Shown in pieces: positions 10,348 to 21,313 of a stretch of DNA of 64,000 nucleotides. Made by a program: the position numbers and the translations under genes. The DNA is from Cellvibrionaceae bacterium. Lineage in GTDB: Bacteria > Pseudomonadota > Gammaproteobacteria > Pseudomonadales > Cellvibrionaceae. The stretch spans positions 62,001 through 126,000 of the forward strand of contig JANPZW010000006.1 of assembly GCA_024707385.1 (NCBI GenBank), in the 5' to 3' direction. Under the pieces are notes generated by a model. That model was not told the DNA's origin and made no database searches. It saw only the letters and a list, made by a program, of their open reading frames with translations. Positions within the stretch are counted from its first letter, which is position 1, and each line of letters starts with the position of its first letter.

Positions 10348-11697
10348 TCAGCGACGCGGCGGGCGGCGTTTGTGATTGCCTGAGTGATGCTGGCGTGATG
10401 CGCGGCGATCTTCAGCGTGCTGCGCGTCCAATGCCTTCTGCTGTTCCGGCGGAATTGCTTTCATAAGACTTTCCGGTGGCTGCTCGCAGCGAATAGGATG
10501 GCCCAGCAGCGCCTCAATCGCGGGAAGACGAAAAGCGTCGTCTTCACAGGCAAAACTAATAGAGGTGCCGCGACTGCCCGCGCGCCCGGTGCGACCGATG
10601 CGATGCACGTAATCCTCGGGCTCTTCCGGTAGGGTGTAATTCACCACGTGGGACACATCGTTGATGTGAATTCCGCGACCGGCCACATCCGTCGCCACCA
10701 ATACTTTGATCTGGCCGCTTTTGAAGGCATCAAGCGTTTTGACGCGCTTGTTCTGGTCGATTTCGCCAGAAAGCAAACCTGCCTTGAAACCCAGACTGCG
10801 CAGCGCGCCAAATAATTTACGGCACTGGTCGCGGCGATTGGCGAAGACCATCAGACTGTCCACATCCGACTGCAGCAACAGGTTGAACAACATAGTGTCC
10901 TTTTCGTCCGCCGCCGCCAGATAAATGTGCTGATCCACGGTATCCGTCGCCACCGAGGTAGGTTCGATCTCCACGCGCGCCGGCTCGAACATCCACTGGT
11001 CGGCAAGATTCAAAACGTCAGAGGAGAAAGTGGCGGAGAACATCAGGGTCTGGCGATTCTCCCGCCGCGGGGTCAGCCGCACGATACGGCGCACCTGCGG
11101 GATAAAACCCATATCGAGCATGCGGTCCGCTTCATCGATGACCAGTACTTCCACCTGATCCAGAAAGGCATCGCCGCTGTCGCAAAAATCGATCAGCCGG
11201 CCCGGTGTCGCCACCAGAATATCCACCCACTCTCGCTGCAATTGGCTGCGCTGTTTGCCGTAGTCCATGCCGCCCACCAGGGTGTGTACTTTCAGATCGG
11301 TAAAGCGTGTCAGCGCCTTGGCGTCCTCCGCAATCTGCAACACCAGCTCGCGCGTGGGGGCCAACACCAGGGCGCGGGCTTCGCCGGCATAGCGCTCGCC
11401 TTCCAAAGGATTGTTCAGCAAGTCCTGAATGACACTGATCAGAAACGCTGCGGTTTTGCCCGTCCCTGTCTGCGCCCGCCCCAGAACATCATGACCCGCA
11501 AGGCTGTACGGCAGCGACTGCGCCTGGATCGGTGAGCAGTACTGGAATCCGAGAGCCTGAATAGCCCTCATCAAGGAATCGGAGAGTTGGAAGTCGTGAA
11601 AGCGGAGCTTGCCCGGAGCGGGCGGAACCTGGAATTGCTCGATGCTCCAAGCGGAGTTATCTGCAGAGGAAGGATGTTTCGTCAAATGGTCTACCAA
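10348..11697 (-). CDS. rhlB: DEAD-box RNA helicase RhlB
   Basis: ATP-dependent RNA helicase of 449 aa. RhlB unwinds structured RNA for the degradosome. The Q motif is [13 protein letters not shown] and Walker A is AQTGTGKT (about residues 75-82). PTREL, TPGRL and DEAD (188-191) follow, then [14 protein letters not shown] and HRIGRTGR. The C-terminal tail is basic (KRRPPRR), as expected for RNA binding. The N-terminal [20 protein letters not shown] pattern matches RhlB more than RhlE or SrmB. It is a single-gene unit with its own terminator. Confidence 0.88.
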   Translation of the reverse strand: MVDHLTKHPSSADNSAWSIEQFQVPPAPGKLRFHDFQLSDSLMRAIQALGFQYCSPIQAQSLPYSLAGHDVLGRAQTGTGKTAAFLISVIQDLLNNPLEGERYAGEARALVLAPTRELVLQIAEDAKALTRFTDLKVHTLVGGMDYGKQRSQLQREWVDILVATPGRLIDFCDSGDAFLDQVEVLVIDEADRMLDMGFIPQVRRIVRLTPRRENRQTLMFSATFSSDVLNLADQWMFEPARVEIEPTSVATDTVDQHIYLAAADEKDTMLFNLLLQSDVDSLMVFANRRDQCRKLFGALRSLGFKAGLLSGEIDQNKRVKTLDAFKSGQIKVLVATDVAGRGIHINDVSHVVNYTLPEEPEDYVHRIGRTGRAGSRGTSISFACEDDAFRLPAIEALLGHPIRCEQPPESLMKAIPPEQQKALDAQHAEDRRASRQHHSGNHKRRPPRR

Positions 11698-11935
11698 CGG
11701 TTTGTATCATTGCTGAAGGAATGGGACCCGGCTAGGGTGCACAAGAAACACGCAGTTTAACACGACACCCGAGAAATACAGCACCCGCGCGTCCCGCCGT
11801 TGCATTCAGCTGTTGTCGCCGCCGTCATCGGCTCTGACGCCTCTAACTTCTCCAATCTTGTTATTGAGGTTTAAACCTTCGCAAATCGGGCGATGATGTC
11901 CCACCAATGCCCAAATACCTCGCCATTTCAGGAGT

Positions 11936-11963
11936 TTGGCATATACTTAACGGCAGCTATAAA
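11936..11963 (+). promoter_or_regulatory. Probable sigma-70 promoter of the TonB-dependent receptor
   Basis: TTGGCA (11936-11941) and TATAAA (11958-11963) are separated by 16 bases, about 125 bases upstream of the receptor ATG. The rest of the 390-base gap (11698-12087) shows no convincing gene or operator; the short open frames there lack ribosome-binding sites. Confidence 0.5.
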
Positions 11964-12087
11964 TTAAATAAAAGCAGGATGCTGACCGCTGTTAGTGAAT
12001 TAACAATCTCGACCGTTAATCCATTGCAGCTCACCCTTCTCACAGTCAGCACGCAAATCAAGATTATCGACCTTAACGGAGAACACC

Positions 12088-14424
12088 ATGAGTCGCGCAT
12101 TGTCACCAGCTCAATCCGTATTTAAAAAGCCGTTGTATCTCGCCATTACTTTGCTCTGTGCAAGTGGTGCGGCGTCCGCGCAGACCGGCGAATCCAAAAT
12201 TCTCGAAGAAGTTTTGGTGACTGCACAAAAACGCGTGCAGACCCTCCAGGAAGTCCCCATCTCGGTTGCTGCGGTTACCGGTGACAAAATTGAGCGCATG
12301 GGCGTGGAAAATCTGGAAGACCTCACCGCCTATGTTCCCAATATTCATTTCACCGAAACCGGCCTCAGCACACAAATGCGCATCCGCGGCATAGGCTCGG
12401 ATAACAGCCAAGGTTTTGAGCAGTCGGTCGGCGTCTATAAAGACGGCATCTACCACAGCCGCGCGCAACTTTTCCGCGCACCCATGTTTGATGTGGAGCG
12501 CGTCGAAGTGATGCGCGGTCCGCAGGGCACTTTATTTGGCAAAAACAGTATCGCTGGCGCTGTCGACATCATCGCGGCAAAACCTACCGAAGATTTTGAA
12601 GGACGTGTTACCGGCAGTTATGAAAGCGAATTTAAAACCAAAGAATTGAACGGATTTGTCTCCGGCCCGCTCAGCGACACATTAAATGGCCGCCTCGCGG
12701 TGCGCTATTACGATGATCCGGGATTTATGGTGAACACCTTCAAAAATCGCGATGAGCCCGATAGCGAAGAAAAATCCGTGCGAGGTTCATTGGCCTGGGA
12801 AGCATCCGATAATCTGGATTTTGTCCTGATTGCTGAACATAACTCGTTTGATGTTTTAGGAAGAGCAATTGAAGTCACACAGGATCTTCCATCGGTTGCA
12901 GATGACTTCCCGCCGCGCGGGCTGACCTATCAACAAATCCTCTCGGGCTTCGGCGCAACGTTTGATAGCAACGCTGACTACCGACGCCAGAGCAATTCAC
13001 CGGAATTCAGCAACAATAAAATCGACTCATTAACTCTGCGTGCCGACTATCAGATGGGCGACTACACGCTCACCTCCTTAACAGGCGGATTGCGCTTCGA
13101 TTACAAAGAAAATTGCGATTGCGATTTCACCCCAGTGGATTTTTTCCACTTGGATATGTACGAAGATTACGAACAATTCAGCCAGGAAATTCGCATCGCC
13201 TCTCCCGAGGACAGATCTTTCACCTGGATAGGCGGCCTCTTTTATCAGACCTATGATCAAACCTTTAATGACGACTTCAATATTCCCCAGGCTTCACCGC
13301 TTTCCCTGCTGGTAAACCCAGCCCTTGCCAACACTCGGATCGCACGTCACTTCAATCAAGGTTCTGATACCTGGGCGATTTTTGCCGAAGGAACTTGGCG
13401 GGCGACCGACAAACTCGCCTTAACATTGGGCGCCCGGTTTACCGAGGAAGATAAGGACGCCCATAAGACGATGAATATAGAAAGCCTGGTGACGGGGGAT
13501 GTCATTAATAGTCCAACGTTGGCTGGGCTGTTCGCCTTGGTCTTTAATACCGACACCGAGCAGGGCACAGGCCACAATCTGAATGCATCCCGCAGTGAAT
13601 CGGCGTTCACCCCAGCTTTCACAATCTCTTACGATGTCAGTGATGACGTAATGACATACGGCAAAATTTCCAAGGGATTCAAGGCCGGCGGCTTTGACCC
13701 GCGCACCAACAAAGCTGACCGATTCGAATTTGAAGAGGAGAAAGTCACCGCCATAGAGCTGGGCAGCAAAATGCGTTTTATGGAAGGCCGCAGCGAATTA
13801 AATGTCGCCATTTTTCATATGGATTACGAAGATCTTCAAGTCAGTCAATTTGACGGCGCAGTGGGCTTTAATATTGGCAATGCCAACAGCACCATCGTGC
13901 AAGGAATTGAGCTCGATGGTCGCATGCAGGTCACCAATCATCTGACTGCCAGCTATGGTGCTGCGGTACTGGATTTTGAATACGAAGATTTTACCAATGG
14001 CAACTGCTACTTCGGCCAAACTTCGGATTCCACGGTCGGCACAGATGAGTTCTGCGACTACACAGGTCTGCGCGGTGTTTATTCACCGGAAATCACTCTC
14101 AATCTGGGCTTCCAGTATGTTCGCCCTATAGGTGCGATCGATTTTGTTGCTGGCGTGGACGCTCAGTGGGTCGATAAGCAACAAGTGCACGTCAACTTGG
14201 ATCCTCGCGGAGAAATTGATGCCTACACAATGCTGGACGCAAGACTCGGCATCGAAGGCGATAATTGGGAACTTGCACTGCTGGGCAAAAATTTGCTGGA
14301 TGAGGAAATTATTTCTTATTCCGCCAACATGCCCCTCTCCGAGCAGCTGTTCGAAACCAATACCTACTACAGCTTCCTCCGCCGCCCGAGAACGATTGCG
14401 CTTGAGGCGACATTTAAATTCTAA
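12088..14424 (+). CDS. TonB-dependent outer-membrane receptor
   Basis: A 778-aa TonB-dependent receptor. A signal peptide (about residues 1-31, ending SGAASA) is followed by a TonB box-like EEVLVTAQKR. A plug domain comes next, with VPISVAAVTGDKI, MRIRGIGSD and VEVMRGPQGTLFGKNSIAGA. A 22-strand barrel ends in the aromatic C-terminus LEATFKF. Such receptors import siderophores, vitamin B12, sugars or other ligands too large for porins; the ligand cannot be read from sequence. The barrel has paired cysteines (CDCDF; CYFGQ...EFCDY). No regulator, TonB or transport partner is adjacent. It has its own promoter candidate and terminator, so it is a monocistronic unit. Confidence 0.92.
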   Translation: MSRALSPAQSVFKKPLYLAITLLCASGAASAQTGESKILEEVLVTAQKRVQTLQEVPISVAAVTGDKIERMGVENLEDLTAYVPNIHFTETGLSTQMRIRGIGSDNSQGFEQSVGVYKDGIYHSRAQLFRAPMFDVERVEVMRGPQGTLFGKNSIAGAVDIIAAKPTEDFEGRVTGSYESEFKTKELNGFVSGPLSDTLNGRLAVRYYDDPGFMVNTFKNRDEPDSEEKSVRGSLAWEASDNLDFVLIAEHNSFDVLGRAIEVTQDLPSVADDFPPRGLTYQQILSGFGATFDSNADYRRQSNSPEFSNNKIDSLTLRADYQMGDYTLTSLTGGLRFDYKENCDCDFTPVDFFHLDMYEDYEQFSQEIRIASPEDRSFTWIGGLFYQTYDQTFNDDFNIPQASPLSLLVNPALANTRIARHFNQGSDTWAIFAEGTWRATDKLALTLGARFTEEDKDAHKTMNIESLVTGDVINSPTLAGLFALVFNTDTEQGTGHNLNASRSESAFTPAFTISYDVSDDVMTYGKISKGFKAGGFDPRTNKADRFEFEEEKVTAIELGSKMRFMEGRSELNVAIFHMDYEDLQVSQFDGAVGFNIGNANSTIVQGIELDGRMQVTNHLTASYGAAVLDFEYEDFTNGNCYFGQTSDSTVGTDEFCDYTGLRGVYSPEITLNLGFQYVRPIGAIDFVAGVDAQWVDKQQVHVNLDPRGEIDAYTMLDARLGIEGDNWELALLGKNLLDEEIISYSANMPLSEQLFETNTYYSFLRRPRTIALEATFKF

Positions 14425-14430
14425 ACAAAT

Positions 14431-14461
14431 AAAAAAAGGGGCGTATTCGCCCCTTTTTTAT
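14431..14461 (+). terminator. Rho-independent terminator after the TonB receptor
   Basis: A7, then a GGGGCG / CGCCCC stem with a TATT loop, then T6. It starts 7 bases past the stop. The flanking A and T runs make it usable from both strands. Confidence 0.9.
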
Positions 14462-14565
14462 TAAGCCAAATCTCACTGATCGTTTTTATTACCCAGTTTT
14501 TTTCTTACCCTCGCCGATACATTTACTATTCGAATACTCCTTTAATCGACGCATCAATCCCTGAT

Positions 14566-15348
14566 TTAATGTTCGCCGCAAGGTGCAGCTCTGCCTCTGC
14601 ATACACCGCATTCAGGATCTCGCCGCAATTTCAGTTCACGCCAGGAACCATACGCGGCGTCATAGAGTTGTAAACGTCCAACCAGGGCTTCGCCAAATCC
14701 TGCGATCAACTTCAAAGCTTCCAACGCCTGGCTCGTTCCAATCACTCCCACCAGCGGGGATAAAACACCGCTCTGAGCGCAGGTCATGGTTTCACCGCCA
14801 GAGACGTCATAGAGGCACTGGTAACAGGGGCTGTCAGGGTGGCGGACGTCGAATACGGTGAGCTGCCCCTCCAGGCGAATAGCCGCGCCGGATACCAGTG
14901 GTTTGCCGTGGTTGACGCAGGCCTGATTCACCGCTTTGCGGGTTTCGAAGTTGTCGCAACAGTCCAGCACCACATCCACTTGCGCCACTAATGCATCGAG
15001 CTCCGGCTCTTGCAAGAGCGCGGCGATGGCTTCCACTTTAACTTCAGGATTGAGCAGCCCAATGGCGCGTGCCGCTGATTCGACTTTGGTAAGCCCGAGG
15101 CTCTGCTCGTTATGGATCACCTGGCGCTGCAGATTAGACAGCTCCACCGTATCGTGATCCGCCAGCAACAGCCGGCCCACCCCGGCAGCCGCGAGATACT
15201 GCACCGCAGCCGAACCAAGTCCCCCAACGCCCACGACCAACACTTTGGCGTTGGCGATGGCGAGTTGGCCATTAATATCCAGTTGCGGCAGGAGGATATG
15301 CCGGCTGTAGCGCAGCAGCTCTGCGTCGGAAAAAGTGGTTTTAGCCAT
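14566..15348 (-). CDS. moeB: MoeB/ThiF-family adenylyltransferase
   Basis: E1-like enzyme of 260 aa that adenylates the C-terminal Gly-Gly of a sulfur-carrier protein (MoaD in molybdopterin synthesis, or ThiS). It shows the Arg finger RYSRHILLPQ (R13/R16), the nucleotide loop GVGGLG (40-45), zinc cysteines at SPCYQC (C175, C178) and CGVC (C247, C250), and a candidate thioester Cys190 in ETMTC. The start is the ATG at 15348, overlapping the prmC stop by 8 bases (ATGGCTAA). An upstream start at 15573 would only add prmC sequence read out of frame. In related genomes the moeB copy follows prmC, as here. Confidence 0.88.
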   Translation of the reverse strand: MAKTTFSDAELLRYSRHILLPQLDINGQLAIANAKVLVVGVGGLGSAAVQYLAAAGVGRLLLADHDTVELSNLQRQVIHNEQSLGLTKVESAARAIGLLNPEVKVEAIAALLQEPELDALVAQVDVVLDCCDNFETRKAVNQACVNHGKPLVSGAAIRLEGQLTVFDVRHPDSPCYQCLYDVSGGETMTCAQSGVLSPLVGVIGTSQALEALKLIAGFGEALVGRLQLYDAAYGSWRELKLRRDPECGVCRGRAAPCGEH

Positions 15349-16174
15349 GCCAGCGGCCTCCGGACATGCGTTCATGACCGCCATAGTCGCGCCGACTGAA
15401 GATGTCTGCAAATCCCGCCTCGGCGAGCAGGCTGCGCACCGTTTCGGCCTGGCGCCAACCGTGCTCCAGCAATACCCAACCACCCGGGAATAGATGCGCC
15501 GGTGCGCCGGCGACAATACTGCGCAGGTCAGCCAAACCGGCGTCTTCCGCCACCAGGGCCGAACGCGGTTCAAAACGCACGTCGCCGGAACTTAGATGCG
15601 GATCATCCTCGGATATATATGGAGGATTACTGGCCACCAAATGAAAGCGGCCGCCCACGCCATTCCACCAATCACCGCACAGAAGCGTGACATTTCCGCA
15701 TCCGGCACTTAGGCGATTGCGCTCCGCCAGCGCCAAGGCCTCCGCCGACAACTCTGTCGCCACTACTTGCGCACGGGGAAGTTCGGAGGCTAACGCCAGG
15801 GCAATGGCGCCTGTGCCAGTGCCGAGGTCGATGATGCGAGGCGGCTCCTGCATATCGGCCAGCAGCTCCAAAGCGGTTTCCACCAGGAGTTCTGTATCGG
15901 GGCGGGGGATAAGGGTCGCGGGCGAGACTTCCAGCTCAAGAGTCCAAAACCCGCGGTGACCGAGGATATGCGCCACGGGCTCGCCCGCCTCCCGGCGGCG
16001 GAACCAGTTATCGAAGAGATTTTGCTGTTCGGGGGTGAGCTGGCGATCGGGCCAGGTGTAGAGATAGCTGCGGTCGCGACCGAGAATCTCCGCCAGCAGC
16101 AGCTCCACGTCGAGTTTTGCGCTGTCGCTGTGGATCAGCTCTTGGGCTCGCCGCAACGCTTCTGCAATGGTCAT
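15341..16174 (-). CDS. prmC: Peptide chain release factor N5-glutamine methyltransferase
   Basis: SAM-dependent methyltransferase of 277 aa that methylates the GGQ glutamine of release factors. The N-terminal helical bundle is followed by SAM motif [14 protein letters not shown] (about 116-129) and the catalytic NPPY (183-186, in [12 protein letters not shown]). Its ATG overlaps the prfA stop by 4 bases, coupling the enzyme to its substrate gene. Confidence 0.96.
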   Translation of the reverse strand: MTIAEALRRAQELIHSDSAKLDVELLLAEILGRDRSYLYTWPDRQLTPEQQNLFDNWFRRREAGEPVAHILGHRGFWTLELEVSPATLIPRPDTELLVETALELLADMQEPPRIIDLGTGTGAIALALASELPRAQVVATELSAEALALAERNRLSAGCGNVTLLCGDWWNGVGGRFHLVASNPPYISEDDPHLSSGDVRFEPRSALVAEDAGLADLRSIVAGAPAHLFPGGWVLLEHGWRQAETVRSLLAEAGFADIFSRRDYGGHERMSGGRWHG

Positions 16175-17256
16175 GAACCGGAAAGTGCCGCGAGCTGGTC
16201 GGTTTGATATTCGTTGATGAGGGGCTGGATCACATCGTCCAGATTACCTTCCATCACCTCTTCCAGCTTGTACAGGGTGAGGTTGATGCGATGGTCGGTC
16301 ACCCGGCCCTGGGGGTAGTTGTAGGTGCGGATGCGCTCGGAGCGGTCGCCGCTGCCCACGAGACTTTTGCGCTCACTCGCCTGCGCCAGCGCAGCCTTTT
16401 CCTCCGCCATGGCATTCAAGCGGCTCGCCAATAAAGACATCGCTTTGGAGCGATTCTTGTGCTGCGAGCGCTCCTCCTGACATTCCACCACCAGGCCGGA
16501 AGGTATGTGGGTGATGCGGATCGCCGAATCGGTTTTGTTGACGTGCTGACCGCCCGCGCCACTGGCGCGGTAGGTGTCGATGCGCAAGTCCGCCTTGTTG
16601 ATGGCCACCTCTTCACTTTCATCCGCTTCCGCCATCACCGCGACAGTACACGCCGAGGTATGGATGCGCCCCTGGGACTCGGTCTCCGGCACCCGCTGCA
16701 CCCGGTGCGCACCGGATTCAAACTTCAAGCGGGCATAGACGCCATCGCCAACCACCCGGCTGATGATTTCCTTATAGCCGCCGTGCTCGCCAGCGCTTTC
16801 CGAAATCACCTCGATGCGCCAGCGCCGGCCTTCGGCGTAACGGGAATACATGCGGAACAGATCGCCGGAAAAAATCGCCGCTTCATCACCGCCGGTGCCA
16901 GCGCGGATTTCCAGATAGACGTTTTTGTTGTCGCGCGGATCTTTGGGCAACAGAAGTTTTTGCAGCTCCAGCTCCAGTTCATTGAAGCGGGACTCGTTGG
17001 TATCGATTTCCTCGCGCGCCATTTCACGCAGCTCTGCATCGCCCTCTCTGAGCAGCTGGCGCGCCTCTTCGAGATGAGAACTCACCCGGCGATAACTTTT
17101 GTAGCAATCCACCACCGGCTCCAGCTCCGCGTACTCCTTGGAGAGTTCGCGGAACCGACCCTGCTCGGCAATGATGTCGCCGTCGCTCAGCAGCGCGCCA
17201 ACTTCCTCATAGCGGTCCTGCAGACTGTCGAGCTTTTCTAAAATGGACGGCTTCAT
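16171..17256 (-). CDS. prfA: Peptide chain release factor 1
   Basis: RF1, 361 aa, terminating translation at UAA and UAG. The GGQ motif is in [20 protein letters not shown] (about residue 235), and the codon-reading PxT tripeptide appears as PET in [10 protein letters not shown]. The domain order and length are standard. It overlaps the hemA stop by 4 bases upstream and prmC by 4 downstream, giving a tightly coupled hemA-prfA-prmC-moeB operon. Confidence 0.98.
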   Translation of the reverse strand: MKPSILEKLDSLQDRYEEVGALLSDGDIIAEQGRFRELSKEYAELEPVVDCYKSYRRVSSHLEEARQLLREGDAELREMAREEIDTNESRFNELELELQKLLLPKDPRDNKNVYLEIRAGTGGDEAAIFSGDLFRMYSRYAEGRRWRIEVISESAGEHGGYKEIISRVVGDGVYARLKFESGAHRVQRVPETESQGRIHTSACTVAVMAEADESEEVAINKADLRIDTYRASGAGGQHVNKTDSAIRITHIPSGLVVECQEERSQHKNRSKAMSLLASRLNAMAEEKAALAQASERKSLVGSGDRSERIRTYNYPQGRVTDHRINLTLYKLEEVMEGNLDDVIQPLINEYQTDQLAALSGS

Positions 17257-18568
17257 GAATTCTCACTTTTATCATTATCTGGGGTTGGACCCGGTACCGC
17301 TCCGTCGCCGCCGGCGATATCCAGCTCAAACAGGCGGTGCATACTGGTGATCAACTCGTAGTCACCGGCAATACTGGCTTTTTTAATCTGCTGAGTGGGT
17401 TTGTGCATGACTTTGTTGGTCAGATTGCGGGCGAGCTGCTGCAGCACTTCAGTGGGGTCGGCGCCACCCTGCAGCAGACGCTGGGCTTTCGCTAATTCCA
17501 GATCGCGAATTTCTTCGAGGCTCTGGCGGAAAACCTTCACTGTGGCCACCGCATCCTGGGCGCGCAGGTCGTCGGCAAAGCTGGCGACGCCCTCATCAAT
17601 GATTTCCGCCGCGATCTTCGCCGCCTGCTCGCGCGAACGCATGTTTTCGTCGATGACATCGCGCAGATCGTCAACCGTATAGAGGTAGACGTCACTCAGC
17701 TCGGCGACCTGGGCTTCAATATCCCGCGGCACCGCTATGTCCACCATAAACATGGGTTTGTGGCGACGTTTTTTCAGCGCGGCTTCAACCGCGCCTTTGC
17801 CGAGAATCGGCAACTGGCTGGCGGTGGAGGAAATCACTATGTCCGCGCGGTGCAGATGGTCGGGGATATCCGCCAGCAGAATCGCCTCGCCATCAAATTT
17901 TTTTCGCCAACTCCACCGCATTCACCAGCGTGCGGTTGGCGACAATGATTTTTTTCAGCCCCTGCTGACTCAAGTGGCGGGCTACCAGTTCAATGGTCTC
18001 GCCCGCGCCGATCAATAGCGCCGTGTCCTTTTTCAGATCGGAGAAGATCTGCTGCGCCAGCGACACAGCCGCGTAGGCCACGGACACAGGGTTTTCGCCG
18101 ATGGCGGTTTCTGGAGCGCACGCGTTTGGCGATGGAAAAAACCTTGTGGAAGGTGGCGTGGAGCTGGGAGCCGAGGCTGCCGGCGTCGCTGGCGATGGCG
18201 TAGGCCGACTTCATCTGGCCGAGAATCTGCGGTTCGCCGAGCACCAGACTGTCGAGCCCGCTCGCCACCTTCATCATATGGCGCGCTGCTTCGAGGCCTG
18301 CATAGCTGTAGTGGCAGCTGTGCAGGCGGGTCGCATCTGTCTTGTGAAAAGTTGCCAGCCAGTCGAGCAGCGCCTGCGCGTCTGTGGCATCCACCTCAGC
18401 GTATATCTCGGTGCGATTGCAAGTGGACAGAATCGCCACCTCGCGCACCGCATCTGCCGTGCGCACGCTGTTCAGGGCATCACGCATCTGCTCCGGTGCG
18501 AAAGCCACGGCTTCACGCACCTCCACAGGAGCAGTGTTGTGATTGATACCAAAGGCGATCAGCGTCAT
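17253..18568 (-). CDS. hemA: Glutamyl-tRNA reductase (frame broken twice)
   Basis: First enzyme of the C5 route to 5-aminolevulinate, about 437 aa after correction. It reduces Glu-tRNA(Glu) to glutamate-1-semialdehyde. The start [20 protein letters not shown] and the catalytic C50 in STCNRTEIY are clear. A helical dimerisation domain ends the protein. The frame breaks near 18112 (one extra base; corrected reading [14 protein letters not shown]) and in the 7-base T run 17898-17904 (one extra; corrected reading [16 protein letters not shown]). Both flanks are highly conserved, so sequencing errors are inferred. Together with hemB in this window it belongs to the tetrapyrrole pathway. Confidence 0.95.
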
Positions 18569-18863
18569 ACCGGATTGTGAACTGCCATATCAGCGACTAA
18601 ACCGCGCATTGTCTTGTTTACGTATAACACTGGCAAGTAGCGCCGCAGTGAACCGCGCGGCACACCATGAGTCAGACATGCCATGAAGACCGCCCTTGAA
18701 GATGGCGCGCGGCGCCCGCCTTGCCAAAACCGTGGCTGCGGCGGCATCATCCAGGACGCGAAGGGGGATCCTTCCAGCGCGAGTAACGCGCACTTGGATT
18801 ATAGTTTCCTTCAAGCGGGGCATATCAGCCCTTTTACGTCACCAGGCGCTCAATCAGCGAAAG

Positions 18864-20648
18864 ATGTCCATGCCACGCATTTCCCTTCCTACGCCCAGCT
18901 CTGCTCCGTTACGTCGACGCTCCCGCTTGGCGCTCTGCCTCGCCCTACTCACTACTGGCGCTGTAATGCTGAATGGATGCGCGGGCAATCGGGTGCAGAA
19001 ACCTGTGGAGCCGACCGTGCGCACGCCGGAGGTGCCGGAATACGTCTACGACCGCGCTTTCGCCAGTGACACCCTGTATGCCCTGCTGGTGGCAGAGATC
19101 GCCGGCGAGCGCCAGCGTTTTGATGTCATGCTCAGCAATTACGTACAACAGGCGGAAGCGACCAATGATCCGCTCGTCACTGCCCGCGCGGCGCGCCTAG
19201 CGCGCTATCTGAACGCCCACGGCGTAGCACTTAAGATGGCCCAGCATTGGTTGAGCCTGGAACCGGAGAATCCGGAAGCGCATTTCATTGCCATGGCCGA
19301 ACTGGCGCAGGACAACCTGCTGCTCGATGCCATACCGCATGCCGAATTCCTGCTGGAACATGGGGAGACCTCCGGCCTGGACGCTCTGGCAGCGCGAGCG
19401 CGGCAAAATGATCATCTCGAGGTGTCGGAAAAACTGCTTGTCGAATACCGCCGTCTGATTCAGGAAAACCCCTCACAACCCACGCTGCTGATCGGCGCGA
19501 GCCTGCTGTATGAAGATGTGGGGAATCTGGAACAGGCCCTCGTACACGCCCAGGCTGCAGTGGCGCTGCAACCGGACGACTTTCAGGCCGCAGCGCAGGA
19601 GACCCGGGTGCTGCAGCAATTGGGCAGGTATGAGCAGGCGCGGGACAAGCTCTCCCAGTTGGTAGAGCGCAATCCCGGCAACGCGCATTTGCGCTTGCAG
19701 TACGCCCGCACCCTGCTGAAAACCGACCTGGCAGTGGCGCAGCGGCAATTTGAAAAGCTTTTGGCAGAGACGCCGGAAGACCCGGATCTCGCCATGACCA
19801 TCGGCCTGATCGAACTGGAGCGGCAGCAGCTCGACGCCGCCGCAACCCGCTTTAAAAGTCTTCTGACCCACGACCGGCACCGCTCTTCCGCGCATTATTA
19901 TCTCGGCCGCATAGCGGCGGCCCAGAACGACACCGCAACCGCTATCGAGCACTTCAAGAAGGTTGAACCGGGCAACGACTACCTGCCCGCCCTGTCGCAA
20001 TTGACGGAGCTCATGGCCGCGACCGGCGCTCAGCAACAGGCGCTGGAACTGGTGCGGCAGAAGCGTGACAGCTCCGACAAACCCGATCAGGTGGAAAGCC
20101 TGTTTCTGCTCGAAGCACAGGTGCTGAGCAGCCAGAATCAGCTGGCCGAGGCGCTCAACCCTTTGCAGCAGGGTCTCGAACACTTTCCCAACTCCACCCG
20201 GCTGCTTTATACCCGCGCCATGCTGTTTACCCGCCTGGATGACCTGCCGCGCGCCGAGGCGGACTTCAAACGGGTGCTGGAGCTGAAGCCCGACAACGCG
20301 GCTGCGCTGAATGCGCTCGGTTATACCCTGGCTGACCGCACCAATCGGCTGGAGGAGGCGTACCAGTACATCCGCGAAGCTTACCGGCTGGCGCCGGAGG
20401 ATCCCGCCGTGATCGACAGTCTGGGGTGGATCGAATATCTGCGCGGCAATCATGAAGTCGCGCTGAAGAATCTTCGCAATGCCATGGAGCTGATGCCGGA
20501 CCCCGAAATTGCAGCCCATCTCGGCGAGGTCCTGTGGGTGACCGGCAGGAAAAAGGAGGCACAACAGGTCTGGCAGCGCGGCTTGCAACTGGAACCCGAT
20601 AGCCCGATCATTCTCGGCACTATCAAACGCCTGCGCGCACGCCCCTGA
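18864..20648 (+). CDS. TPR-repeat lipoprotein (PA4667-like)
   Basis: A 594-aa lipoprotein made of about ten or more tetratricopeptide-type repeats. The signal peptide ends in lipobox LNGC, then AGNRVQKPVEPTVRTP. Repeats such as NPGNAHLRLQYARTLLKTDL and KPDNAAALNALGYTLADRTN run to the C-terminus. ATG 18864 or 18870 is preferred over the far upstream 18696, because only they put a normal signal peptide at the N-terminus. It holds the same position, divergent from hemA and ahead of lolB, as the uncharacterised Pseudomonas TPR protein. A role as an outer-membrane-associated assembly scaffold is plausible but not shown. Confidence 0.85.
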   Translation: MSMPRISLPTPSSAPLRRRSRLALCLALLTTGAVMLNGCAGNRVQKPVEPTVRTPEVPEYVYDRAFASDTLYALLVAEIAGERQRFDVMLSNYVQQAEATNDPLVTARAARLARYLNAHGVALKMAQHWLSLEPENPEAHFIAMAELAQDNLLLDAIPHAEFLLEHGETSGLDALAARARQNDHLEVSEKLLVEYRRLIQENPSQPTLLIGASLLYEDVGNLEQALVHAQAAVALQPDDFQAAAQETRVLQQLGRYEQARDKLSQLVERNPGNAHLRLQYARTLLKTDLAVAQRQFEKLLAETPEDPDLAMTIGLIELERQQLDAAATRFKSLLTHDRHRSSAHYYLGRIAAAQNDTATAIEHFKKVEPGNDYLPALSQLTELMAATGAQQQALELVRQKRDSSDKPDQVESLFLLEAQVLSSQNQLAEALNPLQQGLEHFPNSTRLLYTRAMLFTRLDDLPRAEADFKRVLELKPDNAAALNALGYTLADRTNRLEEAYQYIREAYRLAPEDPAVIDSLGWIEYLRGNHEVALKNLRNAMELMPDPEIAAHLGEVLWVTGRKKEAQQVWQRGLQLEPDSPIILGTIKRLRARP

Positions 20649-20671
20649 GCGCGCGGCTCACGGAATTCCCC

Positions 20672-21286
20672 ATGACTTACTCGTCTAGAGCCCTTCTGCT
20701 GGCCGGCCTCTGTGTTGCCGCACTGCTCACTGGCTGCCAAAGCCTGCCACAGCAGCCCACCAGCGATGGCCTGCGCCAGGAGATCGAGCTGCGCCACGTC
20801 GCCAACTGGCAGGCCGAGGGCAAGATTGCTATTCAGATGGCCAGCGATCAGCAGAGCGCTTCCTTTAAATGGACCCAGGACAAGGATAATTACGACATTC
20901 ACCTCTTCGGCCCTTTCGGCCAAGGCACGACCTGGCTGCGCCGCACCTCCCGCAAGGTGACCCTGGAGAGCCCCAAAACCGGCATTCATCAGGCCTCCTC
21001 CCCCGAAAATCTAATGCTTGAAGTGCTCGGCTGGCAGGTGCCCGTATCCAATCTGCAATATTGGCTGCGCGGCCTGCCGGCAAAAAAGCCGCGACCAACC
21101 GCCCTCACGCGGGACCCGGCTGGCTTTCTCACTGATCTGCAGCAGGAAGGCTGGCAGGTCACCTATAGTCGCCCCAAGGATTTTGCTGGCTGGTGGCTGC
21201 CCACCCGCATACTGGCGGAGCGGGATGACCTGCGCCTGACTATCGTCATTAAAAACTGGCAGTTGCCTGACGCTGCCAGACCTTAA
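20672..21286 (+). CDS. lolB: Outer-membrane lipoprotein receptor LolB
   Basis: Receptor of 204 aa that takes lipoproteins from LolA and inserts them in the outer membrane. The signal peptide ends in lipobox LLTGC. The mature part has the WQAEGKIAI and WQVPVSNLQYWLRGLP segments typical of LolB. It starts 23 bases after the TPR lipoprotein and 27 bases ahead of ispE, in the conserved order. Confidence 0.93.
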   Translation: MTYSSRALLLAGLCVAALLTGCQSLPQQPTSDGLRQEIELRHVANWQAEGKIAIQMASDQQSASFKWTQDKDNYDIHLFGPFGQGTTWLRRTSRKVTLESPKTGIHQASSPENLMLEVLGWQVPVSNLQYWLRGLPAKKPRPTALTRDPAGFLTDLQQEGWQVTYSRPKDFAGWWLPTRILAERDDLRLTIVIKNWQLPDAARP

Positions 21287-21313
21287 CAATCGGCATTTGA
21301 ACGAGACGGCACC

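Noticed and set aside
11907..12125. 72-codon open frame before the TonB receptor
   Set aside because: It covers the promoter candidate and overlaps the receptor signal peptide in another frame; no conserved features.
15349..15573. N-terminal extension of MoeB
   Set aside because: The added residues are prmC read out of frame; the ATG at 15348 overlaps the prmC stop and gives the normal family N-terminus.
19473..20588. 371-codon open frame antisense to the TPR lipoprotein
   Set aside because: Shadow frame; the sense strand has a signal peptide, lipobox and TPR repeats.
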